From assembly GCA_022575985.1 (NCBI GenBank), contig JAKSXM010000007.1, forward strand, positions 38,876,501 through 38,940,500: DNA of 64,000 nucleotides, given 5' to 3'. The position numbers and the translations under genes were made by a program. The notes beneath the pieces are model-generated. The model was not told the origin of the DNA. It saw nothing but the letters and a program-made list of their open reading frames with translations, and searched no databases. Source of the DNA: Anagrus nilaparvatae. Lineage: Eukaryota > Arthropoda > Insecta > Hymenoptera > Mymaridae. Shown here piece after piece: positions 53,875 through 63,570 of the stretch. Numbering within the stretch: the stretch's first letter is position 1; each line of letters begins with the position of its first letter.

Positions 53875-54360
53875 TTTTTGAAAATTTTTTTTTTTTTTTA
53901 ATATGCGAAGAGTAATTTAAAAAAAAATAATTTAAGATGAATACTAAATTAACTCAAGAGTCCGAAAAATAATTCTTTGTAAAAAATAATTTTTTATTGA
54001 GTTAGCTTTGATAAAAAAAAAATTAAATTTATTTAAAAAAATAAATTTTAACTGATAAAATTTAATTAATTTTTAATCGTTACTAAATTAACCCAAGAAT
54101 AAAAATTAATTATTTACTAATAAAAAAATTATAAGAATTAAAATTACGCAATAAATTTCTATTTAGAAAAAAAATTTTTTTTTTTTGCTGATAAAATTAA
54201 ATTAATTTTATCATATGTTTCACTTTTAATTTAAAAAATGACTAGTATTTTATTCTATTTATATTTATATTCACATATAAAAAAAAATTTTAACAATTTT
54301 TTAACGGAAAATAAAGTTTTTCAATTTTTATACTTTGTATAATTTTAAGCTGAACCAAAT
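53875..54360 (-). other. Leader of the LTR retrotransposon
   Basis: Non-coding, extremely A/T-rich sequence between the primer-binding site and the gag start. It contains two diverged repeats with TACTAAATTAACxCAAGAxT (about 53943 and 54083). It is the expected place for a packaging signal, but none is recognised. Confidence 0.5.
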
Positions 54361-54379
54361 ATCGCGGACGAGCCCTCAA
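54361..54379 (-). promoter_or_regulatory. Primer-binding site, tRNA-Pro type
   Basis: The minus strand reads TTGAGGGCTCGTCCGCGAT, three bases after the end of the 5' LTR remnant. This differs at only two internal positions from the TGGGGGCTCGTCCGGGAT primer-binding site that pairs with the 3' end of tRNA-Pro in many retroelements. It defines the start of minus-strand DNA synthesis and the LTR border. Confidence 0.75.
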
Positions 54380-54382
54380 ACT

Positions 54383-54424
54383 TGTTATATTTTTGGTTTA
54401 GGGTCATTTTGACCTGACGTTACA
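54383..54424 (-). repeat. 5' LTR remnant, internally deleted
   Basis: On the minus strand it starts TGTAACGTCAGGTCAAAATG and continues ACCCTAAACCAAA, identical to the start of the 3' LTR. After 33 bases it passes directly to AATATAACA, resembling the LTR 3' end (CGTAACA). About 615 bp of LTR interior is missing, so the promoter is gone. Confidence 0.7.
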
Positions 54425-54428
54425 CATA

Positions 54429-54676
54429 AAATTTTATTACCATATACGCTTGGAGCTACTCAAATGCTAAGTACATATGATGACGAGCTATACCATCAAT
54501 CTCCAATATTTTTAAGCGGAGATTTTAATGTTAATTTTGCTAAGCCTGAATCAAAGGAATTAGTAGATTTTCTCTTTAATACATTTCAACTAATAATGTC
54601 TTATTCGAAAACTACGGCAACAATTAAGCAAAATACAACGATTGATGCAGTTTTCACTAGAAATATTGATAATTAA
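54429..54676 (+). pseudogene. Helentron-type endonuclease domain, C-terminal part
   Basis: It resumes the domain cut at 40039: KILLPYTLGATQMLSTYDDE, then SPIFLSGDFNVNFAKPES with the catalytic SGDFN, then KTTATIKQNTTIDAVFTRNI (TIDxVF motif) and a TAA at 54674-54676. The frame joins exactly across the CATA duplication. Such endonuclease domains are carried by Helentrons behind the helicase. The presence of motifs in register on both sides of a 14.4 kb insertion shows that the LTR element came after the Helentron. Confidence 0.8.
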
Positions 54677-54687
54677 TTACATAATTT

Positions 54688-55035
54688 ACTCATTAGCGCC
54701 GGCGCGACCATACCACTGACGCTCGGATTTCGTTTAGAAAACGGGTAAAAAAATAATTTTTTTTTAAACTTAAAGTATTTCTTTTCTAAAAGTCTTGCTT
54801 TACGAGATTCCGGGGTCAGATTTTTAATTTTGTATCGATAATCAATTTTTTGTCTTTTTTGGCGCCGCCATATTTAATTAACGGTCAATAATATTAAAAA
54901 TCTGATCCCAGAATCTTGTAAAGCAAGTCGTTTTTAGTAAAAAAAGACTTAAAGTTTAAAAAAAAATCATTTTTTTAACCGTTTTCTAAGCGAAAATCCG
55001 AGCGTCAGTTGTATGGTCGCGCCGGCGCTAATGGG
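54688..55035. mobile_element. piggyBac-like MITE
   Basis: Inverted ends CATTAGCGCCGGCGCGACCA and TGGTCGCGCCGGCGCTAATG, continuing with CTGACGCTCGGATTT / AAATCCGAGCGTCAG. The arms extend to GTCTTGCTTTACGAGATTC / GAATCTTGTAAAGCAAGTC. The right side reads GGG|TTAA (TTAA at 55036-55039), and the left TTTACTC is a mutated TTAACCC. A TTAA target with CCC ends is the piggyBac pattern. It is 348 bp with no gene. Confidence 0.7.
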
Positions 55036-55039
55036 TTAA

Positions 55040-56090
55040 TATTGATAATTAATCTAATGTTTACATTTCATTTTTTAGCTATCACAAACCAATTGTGTCT
55101 ATTATAGGCGAAATTCAAAACTAATACTGTTCATTAAAAATGTATATATAACAAAGAAATTTTATTTTTACTACAACTAATTATTTTTTTATAAATTATT
55201 CTTTTTTTAAAAATTTTCAGCCTCCTTTTCTTCAAGAACTACAAGTAAATTTATTTTCAGTTTTTATCAACAAATAATATTATACATGTGAATTTTTTCA
55301 AAGTACATGAAATACGTAGTATAAGATATAGAAGGGAACCTTCTAGCGTGCTTCCAGAGAAGCACCCATGTCTTACCTGTTTTTTTTTTTAATCTCAGGT
55401 AGTTGTAAAAAAGGGTCAAATTAAAAAAATTACAAAAAAATACAATATTAATTAAAAATAAAATATTAATATAAGTTTAAAGAGCTTATATCAAAAATGC
55501 ATAAATCCTTATATAAAAAACTCGATTATTAACTTTGGTATTTTTGATTTCTAAGCTTGACAGTGAGTATTTTTGTATTTTTTAATGTTAGTTAGTTAAG
55601 TAATATATAAAAAATTTTTTTGATGATACGCCACAATTGTAATTAATTAATTTTTTTTCGATTTTAGCTACTATTTTTCTGTTTTCTCAATGTACTGGGT
55701 CTTTTATGGGGAGTAAATGACAAAAAAATATTTATTTTGGTAAATTTCGTAAATTTTTCCAGACAAATCAAATCTGCGTCCGATTTCAACTACATATCCC
55801 AAGATGCTTTATTTGATAAAATAAACCTTATAATTTTTAAAAATAAAGTTAAAAAGAACATTCTACAAGTTTAGATTGCTACATATTTTTTTAAAAACTA
55901 CCATCAATGAATAAAAAATTCCGTAAAAGTTTGATGGAACCACTAGGTGGGCATTTAGTTTGAGGCAAATGATTTTGAAATTTGGCAGAGAATCATAATT
56001 ATCGTGTGAACTTCCCTTTATATAAAAAATTTGTTGAAACAAACATTTGGCGCCTTTTCCCCTATGTTTTTTATACTATCTTTGTTACAG
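55040..56090. other. End of collagen intron 1, no gene seen
   Basis: AT-rich, ending in TATCTTTGTTACAG, the splice acceptor of exon 2. Confidence 0.6.
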
Positions 56091-56295
56091 GGTGAGTCTA
56101 TGAAAAAATTTTGCCAGAAAATCGTAGAATACTGTCCTTCGGCTAATCCCGGAATACCTGGTTTTCCCGGACGCAAGGGAGAAAAAGGTGAACAAGGTAT
56201 ACCTGGAATCCAAGGACTAATAGGTTATACTGGAGTTCAAGGACCTCCTGGTAAACCCGGGCATAAAGGAGATCCTGGAATTGATGGAAGAGATG
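56091..56295 (+). CDS. Transmembrane collagen, exon 2 (start of triple helix)
   Basis: Preceded by TTTGTTACAG, the exon opens in frame with GGT. It encodes [20 protein letters not shown] followed by 16 uninterrupted Gly-X-Y triplets ([15 protein letters not shown] and onward to GDPGIDGRD). The FCxKxxxYCP segment just before the helix is a feature I associate with the collagen XIII / CG42342 type, where the cysteines may link chains. KGEKGE and KGDPGID are charged helix-stabilising blocks. The exon ends at the first base of a Gly codon, immediately before GTAAAT at 56296 (phase 1). The split-Gly arrangement is usual in non-fibrillar collagens. Later exons lie beyond the window. The protein would be a trimeric cell-surface collagen. 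Confidence 0.85.
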
Positions 56296-56355
56296 GTAAA
56301 TTTATTTTTTATCTGTAAATATAATTTAACCCTATAACAACATATGTTGTACAAG

Positions 56356-56630
56356 CAGTGCTGTTATGAAAAGATTCCATTCCAAGAATCTAGTAATAAA
56401 ACTACGGATGCCGAACACATATTCGAAAAAAATATGTACTACCTATAATAATTAATTAAATTATTAAAATCTTTTATTTCAAAAATAGGTGTGGAATTTA
56501 ATTATTTACTTAGTTTTAATTAAATATGCCTGATTTTACGACAATAGTACATATTTTTTTTAAATATGTGTTCGCCTTCCGTAGCTTTATTACTAGATTC
56601 TTGGAATGGAATCTTTTCATAACAGCACTG
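56356..56630. mobile_element. hAT-type MITE with 8 bp duplication
   Basis: CAGTGCTGTTATGAAAAG at 56356 and its complement CTTTTCATAACAGCACTG ending at 56630 are inverted ends. The target duplication TGTACAAG is exact on both sides (56348-56355, 56631-56638). The arms extend about 95 bp (CCATTCCAAGAATCTAGTAA and complement), and there is no coding content. An 8 bp duplication and CAGTG end are characteristic of hAT elements. It is in collagen intron 2, only 60 bp after the donor of exon 2. Confidence 0.92.
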
Positions 56631-56638
56631 TGTACAAG

Positions 56639-57390
56639 TGAAGCGTTCTTTTTAATTTTTTAATTAACTAGTATTAGGCGCGAGTCGCGCGCAGAATGAT
56701 TTAAAACTTCCAACCTTAATTATTTTCTTAAATACCAAAATTTATTTTTACTTTAATTTTTTTATTAGGTCTGTTCTTTTTGTTCCAAAAAAGTTAACCT
56801 GGAGCAAAACTGGGGTAAAACTAAACAGAACGTGCGTTCTTTTTTATGGAGGTAATTCAAAAAGGAAAACGTTTTTTTAGGAATAAAATTGTTTTACTAA
56901 AAATTAAATGTTAAAACATGTTTAATTTAGCTTTTTATCGATAGCATTAAATAATCTATTATTTAAAATTAAAAAAAATAATAAAAATTTAAATAAAATA
57001 CAATCTAACCTAAAAAATGTTTGAAATAAGCGCGCATTTTTTTTCTCTGTTTAACTCGAAGTTAACTTTTTTGGGAAGAAAAGAAAAAACCTATTGATAT
57101 CAACTACTCAACTAACTAAATAACCTCAAAAATAATAGAAACATAATATAAACAATAAAATAATTAATTTTAACCTATTAGCAATGAAATTTGTATGAGC
57201 CAATCAGAATGACTCTTTAAGCGATGACAATGTATATAGTTACCGTATCGATGACTCACCCATTTTTAGAATAATATATTCACCATTTAATAATTTTATT
57301 TATTACTTATTATATTATTACAATAACTTATGCTTTTTTATGAATTTATTTAGACATTTTATTTTGTTTCACCCATTTAGATTAAAAAAA
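56639..57390. other. Collagen intron 2, no gene seen
   Basis: CCAAAAAAGTTAACCT near 56796 and AGTTAACTTTTTTGGG near 57061 are inverted to one another, so an old foldback of about 300 bp may lie at 56770-57095. No gene. Confidence 0.4.
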
Positions 57391-58805
57391 TTGATAACCG
57401 GTTTGTGTAACTACACAATCAACGAGCATGGAACATGTTCACTCATAACGGTAATAAATCCAAAAACCGAAATTACAATAAATCCTGAAATATAAATTAT
57501 CCTAAATCCATAAACTTAAAGTATTCTAAGTTCTAGTACTTATCAGGGCCTGATCAGGCCCTGACTCCCACTTCAAATTATTTTAAGCCCCTAAATTGAA
57601 AATATTCTATGCCCCCCCTTTAAAAACGTTACTTTTTCACCCCCCCATCACCTAAAAATGTCAATATTTCACCCACCCCCCACATAATAACGTCAATTTT
57701 TCTACACCCCCCTGCCGAGCCAAGCTTTTTCAAATACCCCATCTAATGAACATGTTCCATGTTAAAGATTGAATCAGGTGGATAGAAATAGCATTTTTGA
57801 GTAAAAATTTCTGGAGATTGAAACTTCTGGAATGTTTAATATTTTTAGCCATTGATCATGTTATGTGTCCCTTAAAATTTAAAAAAAAATTTTGAAAATT
57901 TATTGACTACAAACGGAGATATTAGCGCTTGAAATTTCATTAATTTTTGAGGTACTTAATCAATCAAGACTTTTATAAATAATCTAATTTTAAAAATCTT
58001 TGAATATAATATTTAGGTCATTATTTAGCATTCACTAAAAAGAATCTCAATTTTTAACAATAATGTGAAATATATTTCAAGTTTTTTGATTTTTGGTCTA
58101 ACCTAAATTTTTCAAAAAATCAATTTATTCGCGGCTAAATGTAGAAAATCAAAATTTTTTTTAGTGAATCGATGCTAAATAATATGCTAAATATTATATT
58201 CAAAGATTTTTAAAATTAAGGTTATTTATAAAAAAGTCTTGATTAAAATTAAGTACCTCAGAAATTAATGAAATTTTAACCGCTAAAATCTCCGTCAGTA
58301 GTCAATAAATATACAAAATTATTTTTTTAATTTTAAGGGAAACATAATATGATCAATGGCTAAAAATATTAAACATTCCAGAAGTTTCGATCTGGAAAAA
58401 TTTTTACCCAAAAATGCTATTTCTATCCACCTGATTCAACCTTAAAAAGAATGTATTCTTTTTTTTACAAATCTGTCTCTTATTAAACTTTTAATGGGTG
58501 TACTATATGCTATTAAAACCATTTTGAAAGATTCTTGATCCTGAATGAAATCAATAAAAACATTAACAAATAACACCAAATACTATTCTTAATAAACATT
58601 TTCTATTTTAAGAAAATTACAATATATATTTTACACCCCAAACGCGTAATTGACCAATTCATGAAATAGTTAAGCTCAAAAAATAGTAAAAAATTGACCA
58701 ATTCATTGTCCATTTCACCCCCCTCCCTAAAGAAGTCACCTTTTCACCCCCCCTGCCGAACAAACTTAATCAAATACCTCATCCAATGAACATGTTCCAT
58801 GTTAA
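57391..58805. repeat. Cluster of C-rich repeats around a foldback element
   Basis: The block CATGGAACATGTTCAC at 57427 is followed by C-rich stretches. CAAATACCCCATCTAATGAA then CATGTTCCATGTT occurs at 57731-57763 and again, diverged, at 58771-58803. The second copy of the boundary sequence lies after a foldback (57764-58446), suggesting an insertion in a tandem array. A similar ATGTTCCATGCTCGTTGG occurs at 30073 in inverse relation to 57391-57442. Confidence 0.6.
57764..58446. mobile_element. Foldback element, about 680 bp
   Basis: GATTGAATCAGGTGGATAGA near 57768 is mirrored by TCTATCCACCTGATTCAA near 58423. The arms match inward through AATGTTTAATATTTTTAGCC, GGTACTTAATCAATCAAGAC and AATCTTTGAATATAATATTT and their complements. 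No coding content. Confidence 0.8.
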
Positions 58806-59580
58806 TATCGGTTATTTATATATATATATATTTTTTGTAATATCAATTTTCGACTGATGAAAAAAACATGTATTTTAATTTTTACCAAAAAAAAATAATT
58901 TAAATTTAGGTTATATATTTTTTTTTCTGCTATAAATAAACATTACTAATACTATGAATAATGGTACATAAATACACAAGGATTATTATTATGAGTCGGT
59001 ATTAGTAGCCAATCAGAACGCTTTTATTGCGATAACAATGTACAACAATGTACATAGCAACAACTTCTTTTTAGAATAGGATTATAATTATTATTATATA
59101 AGTTTTTGATGATTAAGTTATGAACTAAAACATTCATGTTTTGACTTTTTAATATGTATAATGAAAAGTTCACCAGCCACCTGGAAAGAGTTGTTTAATT
59201 TGTTTAGACAAAAATGATACATTTAGAAGTTTACATATTTATTGGTCGTGCGTAGATATTAGTTGAGCTAAGCTTCAAGAACGGGTTACGGATCAATATA
59301 AATACATTACCACTTAAGCTAATTTGCAGTAGTCGATATCAAAATTTTATTGGAATAACAATTGAAATATTAAATTTCTATTTTTATTAGCTTAACCTTG
59401 TTTATTTTTTTACCATTTTTATTTTGGGTAGTAGGATCGATTTTAAATTTACAATAAACACATTTTTAATTCTGAAGTTAATTCAGAGAATTTTCACGTA
59501 AATATTGTCAAAAATATAACGCAAATAGTTTAACACCGTCAAAAAAATTATTTTGAAAATGTATAGAATCAGAGTACTCA
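58806..59580. other. Intron sequence, no gene seen
   Basis: AT-rich. GATAACAATGTA and AATCAGAACGCTTTTATTGC near 59013 resemble 57200-57235 (AATCAGAATGACTCTTTAAG), hinting at a shared old repeat. No gene. Confidence 0.4.
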
Positions 59581-60753
59581 ATAATGAGTAATAAGTTTCA
59601 TATTAAAAAATAATTGTTAAAAAATGTACGTTAGAGTTACAATCTTTATATTTTATTTATGTTATGTTCTTTGGCGTAAAAAAATCTTGCACTTGTACAA
59701 ATTGTTTTAAAAATTCAAAGATTGGTATAAGATCGTTACTCAGTTAAGAATATTATACATTCTTTACTTAAGAATATTTAGTAAGGTAAAGTAAATTTTA
59801 ATATAAAATTGTAAAAAAATTTTTATAAAATTGTAAAATATTGTAAATTTTTAGCATAACCTTGCAAGAATTAGAAATAAATTATTTAGAAAAGGTAAAA
59901 AGTAATAATCCCTTGAATAATTTTTGAAACCATTTTTATAATCCAATAAAAAATTGTTATAATAATATAATTTTATGCAAAAGATTCATAGATGAAACAT
60001 TGATATTAGTAAAAAAAAGAGAAAATAGATAATTTATTTAGGACGTTTAATGATTATAATAGTACGGCATAATTTATAATGGAAAGAGAAATCAACAATT
60101 CGATTAACTTTTTAGATTTAAAAATTATAAGGGATGAAAATAAAATAGCAAAAACAGATAGAAAAGAAACATACAGGTGGATAGTAAATTGACTAATATA
60201 CTACATAAACATACTGGTAGATTAGTAAATTTTTTAAATCACACACCAATTGTCCAAAAAATAGCCATAGTGAATAATTTGATAGATAAATACATTTTAT
60301 TATCGGATAAAAAATTTCAAGAAAAAAAACATCATTGGTAAAGAATTACTTAAAAATGAATAATTATCCTTCGAAATTTATAAATAAGTATGTCAAAAAA
60401 AGACTTTGTTATCATTTTAATAAAAGTAATAGTAACATAGATCAGACCAGAAATCAAAATGGAAATAATTTTAATAATTCTAATAATGAGGTAAAAAAAT
60501 ATTAAAAAATAGTCGTTAAAAAATGTACGTTAGAGTTACAATCTTTATATTTTGTTTATATTAGGTTCCTTTGCGTAAAAATATCTAGCACTTGTACAAA
60601 TTGTTTTAAGAACTCAAATATTGGTATAAGATCGTTACTCAGTAAGAATATTATACATTTTTTACTTAAGAATATTTAGTAAGGTAAAGTTAATTTTAAT
60701 ATAAAATTGCAAAAAAATTTTTATAAAATTGTAAAATATTGTAAATTTTTAGC
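59581..60753 (+). mobile_element. Penelope-like element with flanking direct repeats
   Basis: Two direct repeats of about 272 bp (59581-59855 and 60483-60753) share ATAATGAG, TTAAAAAATGTACGTTAGAG, GTATAAGATCGTTACTCAGT and the ending TTGTAAATTTTTAGC. Such pseudo-LTRs are typical of Penelope-like elements. Between them is a reverse transcriptase relic, described separately. The endonuclease part is absent from this copy. Confidence 0.7.
59960..60505 (+). pseudogene. Penelope-like reverse transcriptase relic
   Basis: The + strand frames hold RFIDETLILVKKREN (catalytic motif C region, with FIDE where YVDD is usual) at about 59984-60028. Next comes REINNSINFLDLKIIRDENK (60085-60144), then TGRLVNFLNHTPIVQKIAIV and NNLIDKYILLSDKKFQEK (60205-60325), and NNYPSKFINKYVKKRL (60361-60408). 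This is the order of the end of Penelope-type reverse transcriptases, where NFLD, HP..Q.I......L.DRA..LS and NNYP..FI are conserved. Stops at about 60030, 60190 and 60341 and frame changes make it a pseudogene. Confidence 0.75.
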
Positions 60754-60790
60754 CTTGATAATGAAGATTGAAAGTCTTCGAAACGTGGGC
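60752..60790 (+). ncRNA. Hammerhead-like motif at the end of the Penelope repeat
   Basis: CTTGATAATGAAGATTGAAA then GTCTTCGAAACG can fold as a short stem (GAAGA / TCTTC) between a TGATxA-like box and GAAAC. The arrangement imitates the CUGANGA - stem II - GAAA core of the hammerhead ribozymes reported from Penelope-like elements. Two core positions differ from consensus, so it is a degenerate motif at best. Confidence 0.25.
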
Positions 60791-61070
60791 AATTTATTGA
60801 AACAAATTAAGCAAATAATTGTTAGCTCAAAAATCAAATTTTTTTATTTAATTCATATAGGGGTTAATTTTTTGAATTTAAGACATTGAAAACGCGATAG
60901 GAGTTTAGAACCGATTAAATGAAAAAAATTAATCTAACTCGATTATACATCGAATTTCGAAATATTAATATAGGATCATTGATAAATTCCGTGATCTAAA
61001 GTTCTTAAACAGAAGTTAAAAACCGATAAATTGAAAAAAATAGTAAGTTTTGCACCTGCTGTTATTAATC
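60791..61070. other. Intron sequence, no gene seen
   Basis: Repeated phrase AACCGATTAAATGAAAAAAA / AACCGATAAATTGAAAAAAA at about 60909 and 61020. No gene. Confidence 0.4.
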
Positions 61071-61079
61071 CAATATTTT

Positions 61080-61330
61080 GAATGGCAGCAAGGAGGTTTT
61101 TTAAACCTAGGCTGTGCTCCTCAAACTGAAGTTATACTTGAAAAGGTGGTCCCGGTTTGGGAGTATAAGGCGCTGGATTTTTTTTTGCGGGATGAGTTTA
61201 GACTATAGTCTGTAGCATGTTGCAAGGCACTCTGACCCTGAAGCGTATTGTCCCACATGATCTGTGCGCCGGGCCCAGATAAGCTTAACGTATTCTTACC
61301 CAGATATATTATTGTAATGTTATGCAGTTA
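61080..61330 (+). mobile_element. 3' end relic of an R1-like non-LTR element
   Basis: ATGGCAGCAAGGAGG, then CCTAGGCTGTGCTCCTCAAA and CTGAAGTTATACTTGAAAAG, correspond to CCTAGGCTGCGCATCCCAAA and CTGAAGTTATATCTGAAAAG at 24570-24610. GGTTTGGGAGTATAAGGCGC and TTGCAAGGCACTCTGACCCT follow, then CGCCGGGCCCAGATAAGCTT. It is diverged, and the poly(A) or AAT tail is not obvious. Confidence 0.55.
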
Positions 61331-62229
61331 AAATTTTATGCCCATCAGTTTAATAAAAAAATTTTTTTAAATGTTTCATACCTACCAATTCTATATTCTT
61401 TTCTTTTAAAAACGTATTTTTTATTTTTTAATTTCACTATATAAAGGCTGTGTGATTTTTTCTCGATCTTTCAATTTTTTTGTCTCTAGCTGAGCATGAA
61501 ATATTGTGATTGAGCATCATTTTTGTCGATATAATATTGATTAATTCCCACTTCAGTATTTTACTTTTCCGCATTATAAATGTTTCTTTGTTTTTAATTT
61601 TCCTGTCTATCTTTGTTCCTCTTTGGTTTCTTTTAGAGGAACCATTGTTTCAGGTTAAATTTTGATTTCATTTTTATTCAAATTTTGAAAAAGTCTGTGT
61701 GAATATGTGTATTTATATATGAGTGATTCTTAGTGAATTCAGCAAAAGTTTCCAGGTCGGGTCGCTGAAACCGGCTAAAAACTTTTTTTTTCCAATTACC
61801 TGTCCAAAATAGACTATGACCCAAAATTTTAGCCCTTAATATTGAAAACTAAGCCCAGGGCGAATTTTTGAAAAAAAAAGACGTTTTCATCTTTCCTCAG
61901 CCACCCATTCTTCTTTTATGTACCATTCCTTCTCGAAATCATTAAAAATAATGAAAAAAGAGGTACTATAGTAAAATTTCCTCAGGAATCCAGTCATGCC
62001 GTTAGTTTTTGAAAATTCCTACACGGGGAGCCAGAAAATCGATAAATTCACAGGGTATATTACGGAAACTACAGAAAAATTGTATATCCGAATTTTTTAT
62101 TGAGCTTCTCAGGAAAAGCGTGTTTTTATATATATTTTTGGATGCCATATCAACCTAGATGCGATCGAACTTCCTAGACCCTAAAATAACCGAAAAATCG
62201 TGAATTTTCCTAAATTTTTCTCATTTTTC
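61331..62229. other. Intron sequence, no gene seen
   Basis: T-rich, then a block at 61730-62200 with CTTTCCTCAGCCACCC that resembles 35740. This is probably the flank of the satellite-bearing element that follows. Confidence 0.4.
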
Positions 62230-62760
62230 AGCAGTTTTTTTGAATTTTCCCGCTCTAAATGACTCCGAACGATTTAAACAAGGTAAGATTCGGATTCCCA
62301 GGGAAATTTCACATATTTTCTTTATTTAAATAATTATTAGGCTTCGATGTAAACGAGCTCACGCCAAATGCCTTAAATACAAAATTTTGATTTTTATCGT
62401 TTTTTAGCAGTTTTTTTGAATTTTCCCGCTCTAAATGACTCCGAACGATTTAAACAAGGTGAGATTCGGATTTCCAGGGAAATTTTACATATTTTCTTTA
62501 TTTAAATAATTTTTAGGCTTCGATGTAAACGAGCTCACACCAAATGCCTGAAATACAAAATTTTGATTTTTATCGTTTTTTTAGCAGTTTTTTTGAATTT
62601 TCCCGCTCTAAATGACTCCGAACGATTTAAACAAGGTAAGATTCGGATTCCCAGGGAAATTTTACATATTTTCTTTATTTAAATCATTTTTAGGCTTCGA
62701 TGTAAACGAGTTCACACCAAATGCCTTAAATACAAAATTTTGATTTTTATCGTTTTTTAG
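62230..62760. repeat. Satellite-like tandem array, three copies of about 177 bp
   Basis: Units start with AGCAGTTTTTTTGAATTTTC at 62230, 62407 and 62583, and a fourth start at 62759 is truncated. Each has AATGACTCCGAACGATTTAA, GATTCGGATTCCCAGGGAAA, GGCTTCGATGTAAACGAG and CAAATGCCTTAAATACAAAA. Copies are well above 90 percent alike by eye. Confidence 0.9.
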
Positions 62761-63570
62761 CAGTTTTGTGTGTACTTTTTCTGTTTAAGGTTCCTATTAA
62801 GATTTATTATATCGTATATAATAACAACTTAATAAATATTATATTATTAAAGATGTAAATTACTAATAATCTTATTTCCCAAAAAAATTTTAAATAATTT
62901 AAATTTAGCGCTAAAAATAATAAACATTGTATATAAAAAATTTAAAGCTATGTGGCGTGGCAATCGTCAATGTTTACAAGATTTATTAGTAAATAAATGA
63001 GTTACATTAAAAACATTTTTATTGTATTCATATTATTCATTAAAACAATAAGCTACGTAAATTTATTTAATTATTGTGTGAATATTAAAATATTATTTGG
63101 TACTTACGGAGATAAAAATTTAGATAATAATTTAGCCTGGTACCGAGACCCGCGTTAAAGTAGGCTTTAATGAAATTTTATACAATGTATCGGCTACAAA
63201 TGAAAATGATCAAAAAAAGGAAATTAGGGCATACTCATTCCAAATACACTCAATATCTAAAGAATTTGGATTCTATTTGTGAATAAATTATCTAAATTAT
63301 AATAATATTTTCTGAATACATTATTGTAAACTAAATATTATGTAAATATCAATAAAAATTTTTTTAATAGAATATTTTTCTTCTTATTAAAAAACTCATT
63401 CTTTTAAAGATTACCTAAATATGTATTTCATTCATTGTTAATTAAAAAATTTTTACTCTGAAATACAGAGCTAAAAAATAATTTAAATTTATATAGAATT
63501 TTCTATGAACTCTTTTACACTAAAGCCAAAAAATTATTAAAGTATAGAAAGTCCTTAAAATTTTACTGGA
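62761..63570. other. Spacer between inverted satellite arms
   Basis: AT-rich with no frame. It is the loop of a foldback whose right arm runs out of the window. Confidence 0.5.

Larger units (their letters stand above)
40040..54424 (-). mobile_element. Ty3/gypsy-like LTR retrotransposon with nested insertions
   Basis: The element lies on the minus strand and is flanked by CATA on both sides (40036-40039, 54425-54428). Its outer ends are TGT...ACA. From right to left it has a reduced 5' LTR (54383-54424) and a primer-binding site (54361-54379). These are followed by gag (53874-52444), integrase (52516-50936), a 2.4 kb 3' region, a polypurine tract (48511-48521) and a 3' LTR (48510 to 40040). 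The 3' LTR is interrupted by a CMC-type DNA transposon. Protease, reverse transcriptase and RNase H are deleted. Removal of the element would restore the Helentron endonuclease frame (FIH next to KIL). Confidence 0.85.
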
